From positions 1 to 5,211 of the forward strand of contig DSBA01000091.1 in NCBI GenBank assembly GCA_011046145.1: a stretch of DNA of 5,211 nucleotides, read 5' to 3'. A program made the position numbers and the translations under genes. Position 1 is the stretch's first letter. Each line of letters begins with the position of its first letter. The notes beneath the pieces are model-generated. The model ran no database searches. It had not been told where the DNA came from and saw only the letters and a list, made by a program, of their open reading frames with translations. Positions 1 to 5,211 of this stretch are shown here, piece by piece. This stretch comes from Candidatus Uhrbacteria bacterium. Its GTDB lineage: Bacteria; Patescibacteriota; Patescibacteriia; CAIXNZ01.

Positions 1-59
1 AGCATATATTCAGTAAGCATTTTAGTATTAGCCAAATTAATTATTTTTTCAATTTCCAA
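1..59 (-). CDS. Possible 5' end of a further gene, cut by the window edge
   Basis: Downstream of the solute-binding protein, one minus-strand frame is open from position 77 to the window edge, just after an in-frame TAA. From a TTG at 57-59 it would read 'LEIEKIINLANTKMLTEYM' and continue outside the window; an ATG at 18-20 in the same frame is another possible start. A weak GGGAAG precedes the TTG. The peptide closely resembles the tail of the upstream gene ('TETEKIINLGATR') and lies in the same frame, so it may be a broken duplicate of that tail rather than a new gene. I do not recognise a family. Confidence 0.25.
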   Translation of the reverse strand, partial: MEIEKIINLANTKMLTEYM

Positions 60-146
60 GCTTCCCAGCCACGATTATTTAATTTTTATAATCTATCTGG
101 TTTGGTTTACTCTGGTTGCTCCCAGATTAATAATTTTTTCAGTTTC
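32..146 (-). repeat. In-frame direct repeat of the 3' end of the solute-binding protein gene
   Basis: The 25 bases at 122-146, inside the last codons of the solute-binding protein gene, recur at 32-56 with 22 identities. The offset is exactly 90 bases, so both copies are read in the same frame: 'TEKIINL' in the gene and 'IEKIINL' after it. The stop codon of the gene (93-95) and a second in-frame TAA (75-77) lie between the copies. The identity is directly visible; its origin as a tandem duplication is inference. Confidence 0.55.
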
Positions 147-1466
147 GGTCAGCCCTTCAAGATTTTCCCTGATCATCTGCCTAAAAATTTCTTCAGCAGC
201 CTGGGAGTCCCGGCCCTTATACCAGCTGCGGCTGGTCAAAAGCTGATTAGCAAAAGGGGCTAATTCCAAATCAGTAGCTTGTTGGGAGATTAATGCCCTT
301 AAAGCAGTGGGTTTTTTGTTTTTTTCCAGAAATTTTTTATTATTTTCCAGATTAGTGGTTATAAATAAGATAAAATCCCAGGCAGCATCAGTGTTTTTGC
401 TTTTTTTGGAGACGGTTTCTACCCAGTAATTGGCAAAATTAACAGCAGTTCCTATTTGCGGCGCTTCAGTTATTTCAAAATTAAGCTTGGGAGCCTGGGC
501 TTTTATAATTGGAATATGATAAGAATAGCCAAAAAAGAAAGCGGTCTGGCCTGACATAAAAGCTGTCAGAGAATTAGGCATGTTTTCATTCCATGTATAG
601 ACTTGCTTGGCTGGCGAAGCAAAACTGGTATAAAAATTCAAAGCTTCTACAGCCGGGCTGATTGCGCGAGTATAGCCGGGAGGTGTCTGGTGAAAAGTAG
701 CTATGCCCTGGGCATCTGTCATTACAGTGCCGTTTTGCAGCATTAATAAGCTTAAAATATCAGCTGATCTTTCCACGTTGTCTGCTGTGCCAATGGCAGC
801 GCCTGCTTGGATAAGATTGCCTCTAAAATCCTGTCTAGTCAATTTGATCACCTGATCCCTGAAATCATTCCAGGTTTTTGGGGGAAAGGCTATGCCGGCA
901 TTATTTAAAAGATCCCGATTATAAAACAAGACTAAAGTATCAATGCTTAGAGGCAGGCCATAAATTTGGTTGTTAATTATCTGGTTGTCATAAACTACAT
1001 CAGGGAAAAGGTTTCTCATATCCCTTAATGTTAAAGTATTTTGAGTTCGGATTTCAGTATAGGTTTCTTTTTTTACAGTGCCTTTTTCTACTTGATAAGC
1101 CATTTTGATCTGGCTGGGCAAAGGCTCAATTAAACTTAAATATTCTCTTATGCCGGTTGTGTGGACTGAAAAAATATCAGGACCTCTATCCTCTGCAAAA
1201 GCGCGGAGAATCTGATTTTTATATTCGTCATAAGTTAAATTCCTAAAATTTATGGAAATATGAGGATGCATCATCTGGTATTGGGCAATTAAATCTTGGA
1301 TGTCAGAACCATCCTGCCAGACTTTCCAAAAAGTCAGGGTAATAGGCGTCGGCTTGCCAGGGGTTAACCCGCTAGGAGGGCCGCCGCATTTTAAGCCTGT
1401 TGTGGTCAATAAAGCAATAAGCAGACTCAAAATAATAATTTTTTTATTTTGTAGGATTTTTACCAT
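93..1466 (-). CDS. Extracellular solute-binding protein, family 1 (ABC-type, probably sugar)
   Basis: This 457-residue protein has the layout of a periplasmic or lipid-anchored substrate receptor of an ABC importer (SBP_bac_1/SBP_bac_8 type), a family that hands sugars or related solutes to a membrane permease. Residues 1-27 form a secretion signal: basic start (K3, K8, K9), hydrophobic core 10-20, then Cys27 and a Gly/Pro linker (28-41), as in lipoproteins. The three residues before the cysteine are G-L-K, a poor lipobox, so lipid anchoring is uncertain. The mature fold starts with 'ITLTFWKVW' (42-50). Other family hallmarks are 'GPDIF' (95-99), 'YGLPLSIDT' with 'FYNRDLL' (169-187), 'TWNDF' (198-202), 'FMSGQTAFFF' (303-312) and 'AAWDFILFIT' (361-370). 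It starts 4 nt after the galU stop, so the two are probably co-transcribed and perhaps translationally coupled; no clear Shine-Dalgarno precedes it. No permease or ATPase gene is visible. The family call is firm; the substrate is unknown. Confidence 0.9.
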   Translation of the reverse strand: MVKILQNKKIIILSLLIALLTTTGLKCGGPPSGLTPGKPTPITLTFWKVWQDGSDIQDLIAQYQMMHPHISINFRNLTYDEYKNQILRAFAEDRGPDIFSVHTTGIREYLSLIEPLPSQIKMAYQVEKGTVKKETYTEIRTQNTLTLRDMRNLFPDVVYDNQIINNQIYGLPLSIDTLVLFYNRDLLNNAGIAFPPKTWNDFRDQVIKLTRQDFRGNLIQAGAAIGTADNVERSADILSLLMLQNGTVMTDAQGIATFHQTPPGYTRAISPAVEALNFYTSFASPAKQVYTWNENMPNSLTAFMSGQTAFFFGYSYHIPIIKAQAPKLNFEITEAPQIGTAVNFANYWVETVSKKSKNTDAAWDFILFITTNLENNKKFLEKNKKPTALRALISQQATDLELAPFANQLLTSRSWYKGRDSQAAEEIFRQMIRENLEGLTETEKIINLGATRVNQTR

Positions 1467-1470
1467 ACTT

Positions 1471-2343
1471 TTAAAATTTTAGAGTTTTTAAATAAGCTTT
1501 TATTTCTGGTTGAATATCTTTGTGCTCCAAGGCAAAATCCAAATTAGCTTTAAGCCAGCCAATTTTAGAGCCAGTGTCATAGTAATTACCTTGGACAAGA
1601 CAGGCGTAAATAGGCCGGTTTTTTGAAAGGCTGAAAATAGCATCAACCAGCCACAATTCTCCGCCTTTGCCAGTTTTTGTTTTTTCCAAAGCTGTAAAAA
1701 TGTCAGGGGTTAAAACATAAGCGCCGATGGCGCCGATCCGGCTGGGCGCTTTTTGAGGACCGGGTTTTTCAACTAGTTTTTTAATTTGATAAACGTGGTT
1801 TTCTACTTTAATGCCGTCAATTACCCCGTATTTTTTTGTGCCTTCGTCATCAATTTTAATAGCGCTTAAGACAGGGTCCCTGTATTTATTAAAAACGTTG
1901 ATTAGTTGTTTTAAGCGCGGCTGTCCTTTCTTGTGAATAAAAAGATCATCCCCCCAGATAACAGCAAAAGGCTCATTGCCAATAACTTTTTTGGCATTTA
2001 AAACAGGAGTGCCATTGCCATAGGGTCCTTTTTGTCTAATGTAGATAAAATTAGCCATATTGGCTATTTCTTTGATTTCTTGCCGTAACTTGTCTTTGCC
2101 TTGTTTTTTTAGCCAATTCTGCAATTCGTAATTATAATCAAAATGGTCTTCTATGGCGCGTTTTGAAGCTCCAGTAACCAAAATTATATCTTCTATGCCA
2201 GAAGCCACAGCTTCTTCAACAATATATTGGATAACCGGCTTATCAATAATGGGCAGCATTTCTTTTGGCTGGGCTTTTGTGACTGGCAAAAAGCGAGTGC
2301 CAAAGCCTGCGACTGGGATTACGGCTTTGCGGATTTTAGGCAT
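1471..2343 (-). CDS. galU: UTP-glucose-1-phosphate uridylyltransferase (UDP-glucose pyrophosphorylase)
   Basis: GalU joins UTP and glucose-1-phosphate to give UDP-glucose and pyrophosphate in the cytoplasm, feeding glycolipid, polysaccharide and wall-glycan synthesis. The 290 residues match the usual bacterial GalU length. The N-terminal nucleotide-binding signature runs 'VIPVAGFGTRFLP' (8-20), then 'KEMLPIIDKPVIQY' (27-40). 'WGDD' (130-133) supplies the metal-binding aspartate. 'VEKP' (191-194) and 'GGELWLVDAI' (227-236) line the sugar-phosphate site in the family, and 'YDTGSKIGWL' (255-264) is the C-terminal signature. Where classical GalU has 'GLGHAV', this protein has 'GNGTPV' (109-114), a divergent variant. 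The ATG is preferred because it sits five residues before the conserved KAVIP stretch. An extended -10 promoter lies just upstream, leaving a leader of only about 20 nt without an obvious Shine-Dalgarno. It is the first gene of a unit with the solute-binding protein. A related nucleotidyltransferase with another sugar is possible but less likely. Confidence 0.95.
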   Translation of the reverse strand: MPKIRKAVIPVAGFGTRFLPVTKAQPKEMLPIIDKPVIQYIVEEAVASGIEDIILVTGASKRAIEDHFDYNYELQNWLKKQGKDKLRQEIKEIANMANFIYIRQKGPYGNGTPVLNAKKVIGNEPFAVIWGDDLFIHKKGQPRLKQLINVFNKYRDPVLSAIKIDDEGTKKYGVIDGIKVENHVYQIKKLVEKPGPQKAPSRIGAIGAYVLTPDIFTALEKTKTGKGGELWLVDAIFSLSKNRPIYACLVQGNYYDTGSKIGWLKANLDFALEHKDIQPEIKAYLKTLKF

Positions 2344-2369
2344 AAATAGTTATTAGGTGATTATTTATT

Positions 2370-2398
2370 ATTATAACATAATTTAAAATAAAAAAGAA
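2370..2398 (-). promoter_or_regulatory. Extended -10 promoter of the galU operon
   Basis: On the minus strand TGTTATAAT (2370-2378) is a perfect extended -10 element containing TATAAT (2370-2375). At 17 nt spacing, the -35 position reads TTCTTT (2393-2398), a poor match, so recognition would rely on the TG extension. Transcription would start near 2363, about 20 nt before the galU ATG. Since only 4 nt separate galU from the solute-binding protein gene, both are probably driven from here. Confidence 0.75.
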
Positions 2399-2399
2399 T

Positions 2400-2420
2400 A
2401 AAACAAGGGGGGTGTTTTTT
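2400..2420. repeat. Short inverted repeat with G6/C6 loop
   Basis: On the plus strand AAAACA (2400-2405) and TGTTTT (2413-2418) are exact inverted repeats enclosing AGGGGGG; the minus strand gives a C6 loop. The run of six G is conspicuous in such AT-rich DNA. The element lies between the amidase terminator and the galU promoter. It might be a weak back-up terminator, as T runs follow on both strands, but the stem has one G-C pair per arm, so the function is uncertain. Confidence 0.4.
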
Positions 2421-2460
2421 AAAGATATTTTTTTGCCGTTATTAAACAATTTTGAGAAAC

Positions 2461-2497
2461 AAAAAAGAAGAAGATAGTTATTCTCTTCCCCTTTTTT
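2461..2497 (-). terminator. Intrinsic terminator after the amidase gene
   Basis: In the minus-strand transcript, an arm of six A, four G and AAGA (2484-2497) pairs with an arm of TCTTCTTC plus six T (2461-2474) around a 9-nt loop (2475-2483). All 14 positions pair, two of them as G-U. The downstream arm ends in the T run itself. On the plus strand the two wobble positions become A-C mismatches, so the fold favours the minus strand. It begins 15 nt past the amidase stop codon and upstream of the galU promoter, separating the two transcription units. Confidence 0.8.
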
Positions 2498-2511
2498 AAA
2501 ACGATATTTAA

Positions 2512-4896
2512 TTACCGGTCAACTCGAGTGTAGGTTAAAAATTCTGTTTTGCCATTAATCTGGATTTCGGTCTGGCCGTCAAAAAGCTTATAAACATGAG
2601 GATAAGTGTTTGGCTGCCAATAAGGCTTGATCCTGAATTCAAAAGATATTTCTTGCCCTGGTTCTATTTTAGCTTTAGAACTGGCAATAGTTTTATTGTT
2701 TATCCAGGAATTGTCCCTAAACCAGGAATTTGTATAATCAATGTCATAACTTTTCAAAGTCGGATTAGTCCAGGTTTTAGCTCCAGTATTTTTAAAAGTT
2801 AATTTTACTTTTGGCCGCCAAGTAGTTTTAACTGCTATTGGCAAAGTATTGGCAGTTATTTGCGCGGCATAAGGAGAGGTTATTTCAAAAACATGGTTGA
2901 ATTTGATTATTTCCTGATCTTCATAAAGCAAGGTTATGGTATGGGGGAAGGGCAGAGCCAAATGAGGGGCTTTAACATTAAATTCAAATGTCGCAAGGCT
3001 GCCAGGGTAAATTTGGTTTTCTTTAGGCGGTATTAAAGCAAATTCGCTATACCAGGAATCATTTCTAAACGGAGAAATATGGATTTTTTCATAAATAATA
3101 TGCAATTTTAGTTTTTCTTTGAGCCATGTTTGATTGCCTGAATTTTGAAATTGGATTACAACAGGAGATAATGTTTCAGCCGGCATTTGATTAGGTAAAG
3201 TTGATTGGATTAAAGTGGCTTTATTAATGGCTTGGGTTAAATTGGCATTTGTTGCTTTTTGGCAAGTTGTGCAGGGTATTTTATTGACTGTAATGCTAAA
3301 GTCAGCATTTGGAAAATAGCCTTTATTTTGCCAAGCTAAAGTATAATTATAAGTTGCAGTTTTCGTATTATTAGGCGGTGTTAAAATTAATTTAAATTTG
3401 CCAATTTCTCCAGGATAAACATTGCCGTCTAATAATTTAAAGACAGGATCGCTGTTTTGAGAGATTGTTGCAGATTCGTCCTTGTCTGATGTGGAGGCTA
3501 TTTTAAAAGAATCTATTCTTGCTAATTTATTTTTTATTCCGGAATCAGCGACAAAAAGATAATTATCTTCATAGCCGCGCCAGACTGCCTGGCCAGTATT
3601 TTTAAATTCTACGACAATTTCGCCTGTTTTTGTTTCCTCAATATCTATTTTGGGGGCGCTTTGGCGCACAAATTCAGCGGCGGTTGGCAGTGGTTTTTTA
3701 TAGCCGCCAAAGTCTTGCAAAAAATTATAAGCCAACTGGCGGGATTGGGGTAAAAGATCGTAAATTAGATTGCCGGGGCAATTGGTATTGCCAACATCTT
3801 TATGGCCAATAATATTGGGCAGCATTTTGCCATGGAATATGCTTTGGCCCAAGGGGTCAATGTTAAACTCCTGCGCTTTTTTAGCAATCAATTTATTAAG
3901 AGATATTTGAGCCGCTTCAGTTAATTGGTCAGGAGTATTGCAGGTTGAAGTTATTTTTTCATTGGGCAGGTTTTCATAACAGCCCAAAATAGCAATGCCG
4001 ATTGTATTGCGGTTGCGCATATAAGCATGGCCGCCTACTACACCATCGCCGCCGATTCTGCCTTCATAAATATTGCCTTGCGAATCAATCAAATAATTAT
4101 AGCCAATATCTCCCCAGCCTAAAGACGCGGCGTGCCAATGCTGGATGGCTCTGATTGTAGCCATGGGATTTTCATTGGCTCTTTCTCCTGCGGTATGGTG
4201 AATAATAAATTTTTTAGGAGTGTAATATTCAGCGGGCCATAATTCATTGCCTTGGCTGTCAAGTTTATAAGTTTCATCAGCTCCCCATTCTGCGCGGGAG
4301 ATTATTTTTAAATCATTTTGGCTTACATTGCTGATTTTAAAAGAATTTTTAGGTCCTTTAGTCGTATCCAGATAAGTAAATTCCAAGTTTTTTAAATTAT
4401 TTTTAGCCTCTTTTGAAGTAAAAATTATTTTATACTGAAAAGAATCAGTCAATTTAGTTGGCAGCATTTGACTGGCAAAAACAATTTTACTGTTATCTTT
4501 GCCATAACTATCGTCATCTATTCGCATTTTAATCCAATCTGTCCAGCTTTCATTAAGAAACCGGACATAAAGTTCAAAATTATGGCCGTCTTCGTATTCC
4601 AACCCATAAATTAACTGTTCTTCTGATAAAATTAAAGGATTTTTATAATCCCATTTGACAAAAAGAGCATTAAACGGGAATTTTGTTTTTAAAACAGGTG
4701 AATTTATTTGGTTTTCATTAGAATTAGCAGCAATAAAAAAGGAACCATTTTTAGACGGTTCTTCTATTAAAATTTTGCCTGATTTAGCTTCCGGCTCATT
4801 AGAATTTGCGCTAACTAAAGCGAAAATTAAGATAATTGACCAGCCAATTACGAAAAAAGTAACAAATCTTGTTTTAATTTTGTGTTTGTATTGCAT
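2512..4896 (-). CDS. Secreted PGRP-type N-acetylmuramoyl-L-alanine amidase with three C-terminal Ig-like modules
   Basis: This 794-residue exported protein should cut the bond between N-acetylmuramate and the peptide stem of peptidoglycan. Residues 1-30 are a signal peptide or membrane anchor (basic start, hydrophobic 11-29). Residues about 55-180 form an ancillary, probably beta-rich domain. The peptidoglycan-recognition/Amidase_2 domain spans about 197-395 and opens with 'SRAEWGAD' (200-207). By alignment to T7 lysozyme and amidase PGRPs, the zinc ligands are H233 in 'IIHHTAG', H365 in 'GHKDVG' and C373 in 'NCPG'; Y266 in 'GYNYLI' and T371 fill the catalytic positions. The set is complete, so enzymatic activity is expected. 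Three tandem modules follow (about 415-538, 570-672, 688-788), each with an 'N-S/T-G-x-x-x-W' core (433, 585, 703) and a 'PG' before a beta strand. They resemble the NBR1-type Ig-like domain and probably act in binding or as spacers. It has its own promoter and terminator; no Shine-Dalgarno is seen. The amidase call is firm; the module assignment is moderate. Confidence 0.92.
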   Translation of the reverse strand: MQYKHKIKTRFVTFFVIGWSIILIFALVSANSNEPEAKSGKILIEEPSKNGSFFIAANSNENQINSPVLKTKFPFNALFVKWDYKNPLILSEEQLIYGLEYEDGHNFELYVRFLNESWTDWIKMRIDDDSYGKDNSKIVFASQMLPTKLTDSFQYKIIFTSKEAKNNLKNLEFTYLDTTKGPKNSFKISNVSQNDLKIISRAEWGADETYKLDSQGNELWPAEYYTPKKFIIHHTAGERANENPMATIRAIQHWHAASLGWGDIGYNYLIDSQGNIYEGRIGGDGVVGGHAYMRNRNTIGIAILGCYENLPNEKITSTCNTPDQLTEAAQISLNKLIAKKAQEFNIDPLGQSIFHGKMLPNIIGHKDVGNTNCPGNLIYDLLPQSRQLAYNFLQDFGGYKKPLPTAAEFVRQSAPKIDIEETKTGEIVVEFKNTGQAVWRGYEDNYLFVADSGIKNKLARIDSFKIASTSDKDESATISQNSDPVFKLLDGNVYPGEIGKFKLILTPPNNTKTATYNYTLAWQNKGYFPNADFSITVNKIPCTTCQKATNANLTQAINKATLIQSTLPNQMPAETLSPVVIQFQNSGNQTWLKEKLKLHIIYEKIHISPFRNDSWYSEFALIPPKENQIYPGSLATFEFNVKAPHLALPFPHTITLLYEDQEIIKFNHVFEITSPYAAQITANTLPIAVKTTWRPKVKLTFKNTGAKTWTNPTLKSYDIDYTNSWFRDNSWINNKTIASSKAKIEPGQEISFEFRIKPYWQPNTYPHVYKLFDGQTEIQINGKTEFLTYTRVDR

Positions 4897-4912
4897 TTGT
4901 TTTTATTTTAGG

Positions 4913-4932
4913 AAAAAAGCTAAAATTAGCTT
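4913..4932 (-). promoter_or_regulatory. Small hairpin plus T run in the amidase leader
   Basis: On the minus strand AAGCTA (4927-4932) and TAGCTT (4917-4922) are exact inverted repeats around a four-base loop, and the second arm merges into six Ts (4913-4918). The structure lies inside the predicted leader, just downstream of the expected transcription start. It resembles a tiny intrinsic terminator or attenuator, but the six-pair stem has only two G-C pairs. It may instead protect the 5' end or be chance in AT-rich DNA. Confidence 0.35.
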
Positions 4933-4944
4933 ATTTCTGTTCTC

Positions 4945-4973
4945 ATTATAGCATGTTTGACTTGATTTGTAAA
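4945..4973 (-). promoter_or_regulatory. Sigma70-type promoter of the amidase gene
   Basis: Read on the minus strand, a -35 box TTTACA (4968-4973, five of six consensus bases) is followed by a 17-nt spacer and a perfect -10 box TATAAT (4945-4950). The -10 is preceded by TGC (4951-4953), which makes an extended -10. Transcription would start near 4938, giving a leader of roughly 40 nt before the ATG at 4896. This is the strongest promoter match in the window. It is a sequence match only. Confidence 0.85.
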
Positions 4974-5111
4974 GATCAAAGTTATAAATTTATTTAATTT
5001 TAGCTAAATTTTAAATAAGCAGATTAATGAGATAAAGAAAAAAGACGATTTTTCAGCTTGGAATTAGGTTAATTTAATGGACAAAAAGTGTTACAATTGC
5101 AGCAATTAGGG
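4974..5111. other. AT-rich intergenic spacer
   Basis: No gene of convincing length is found here on either strand. It contains a perfect ten-base palindrome TTTAGCTAAA (4999-5008), which could be an operator upstream of the amidase promoter but is also expected by chance in DNA this AT-rich. An A-rich stretch follows (about 5030-5044). Together with the hairpin to its right, this makes a gene-free region of about 315 bases between the amidase start and the window edge. Confidence 0.5.
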
Positions 5112-5208
5112 TTACCTTCTGGGTTTCGTTCTCATGTGATATGGTGGGAAGAATATTTAAAAAATAACTTCCACAAACCATATGAGGACAAGAAATACCC
5201 AAGGTGAA
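5112..5208. repeat. Long imperfect inverted repeat (fold-back hairpin)
   Basis: The two halves of this stretch are complementary in a series of blocks with small bulges between them. TTACCTT (5112-5118) pairs with AAGGT/GAA (5201-5208). GGGT (5121-5124) pairs with ACCC (5197-5200). TTC (5125-5127) pairs with GAA (5192-5194). GTT (5128-5130) pairs with GAC (5187-5189, one wobble). CTCA (5131-5134) pairs with TGAG (5183-5186). TATGGT (5140-5145) pairs with ACCATA (5177-5182). GGAAG (5147-5151) pairs with CTTCC (5168-5172). This gives about 30 pairs around a 16-nt AT-rich loop (5152-5167). There is no adjacent T run, so it is not a simple terminator. It could be a small fold-back element (MITE-like), a structured RNA or the edge of something larger, as the right arm reaches the end of the window. 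Confidence 0.6.
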
Positions 5209-5211
5209 TTA

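Noticed and set aside
1..92. Terminator after the solute-binding protein gene
   Set aside because: No stable inverted repeat followed by a T run was found on the minus strand, so the transcript may continue past the window edge.
1300..1482. 60-codon plus-strand open frame
   Set aside because: It is antisense to the signal region of the solute-binding protein and the galU 3' end, with no family features.
2153..2356. 67-codon plus-strand open frame
   Set aside because: It is antisense to the highly conserved GalU N-terminus, which clearly is the coding strand.
2596..2802. 68-codon plus-strand open frame
   Set aside because: It is antisense to the third Ig-like module of the amidase and has no recognisable motif.
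3630..3812. 60-codon plus-strand open frame
   Set aside because: It is antisense to the amidase domain around the H365/C373 zinc site; that conserved coding explains the region.
4655..4951. 98-codon plus-strand open frame over the amidase start and promoter
   Set aside because: It lies antisense to the signal peptide and N-terminal domain of the amidase, covers that gene's promoter, and has no recognisable motif.
5069..5097. Plus-strand promoter with TACAAT at 5092-5097 ahead of the hairpin
   Set aside because: The matching -35 position reads TTAATT and there is no TG extension, so it is no better than chance in AT-rich DNA.

Overview
The window is AT-rich bacterial DNA (by eye roughly one third G+C). 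All three well-supported genes lie on the minus strand, so they read from right to left. The gene set is ordinary bacterial envelope and sugar-nucleotide machinery. Three traits are compatible with a Candidate Phyla Radiation (Patescibacteria/Parcubacteria-like) genome: very AT-rich intergenic DNA, a GalU with the variant 'GNGTPV' and 'WGDD' motifs, and a secreted PGRP amidase carrying NBR1-like Ig modules. This taxonomic reading is an inference from sequence style; no marker gene is present to prove it.

Layout, right to left (5' to 3' for the genes). Positions 5112-5208 hold a long imperfect inverted repeat that folds into a bulged hairpin of about 30 base pairs, followed by plain AT-rich spacer. 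A near-consensus promoter (-35 TTTACA, 17-nt spacer, extended -10 TGCTATAAT) at 4945-4973 drives a 794-residue secreted zinc amidase (2512-4896). The short amidase leader contains a small hairpin followed by a T run. Just past the amidase stop, a 14-bp A/G-rich hairpin at 2461-2497 looks like an intrinsic terminator. It is followed by a second, weaker hairpin with a G6/C6 loop. An extended -10 promoter (2370-2378) then starts a two-gene unit: galU (1471-2343), and only 4 nt later a family 1 extracellular solute-binding protein (93-1466). Beyond that gene the last 92 bases hold a second copy, in the same reading frame, of a 25-bp segment from its own 3' end. This could be the start of another gene or a broken duplicate tail.

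How the genes relate. GalU makes UDP-glucose for cell-surface glycans. The solute-binding protein would capture a sugar or another small solute outside the membrane, but no ABC permease or ATPase gene is seen beside it. The amidase cleaves, or at least binds, peptidoglycan outside the cell. The common theme is envelope and carbohydrate metabolism. The amidase forms a separate transcription unit, insulated by its own promoter and terminator. I see no tRNA, rRNA, CRISPR array or intact mobile element. The least explained pieces are the long hairpin at the right edge and the duplicated tail at the left edge.
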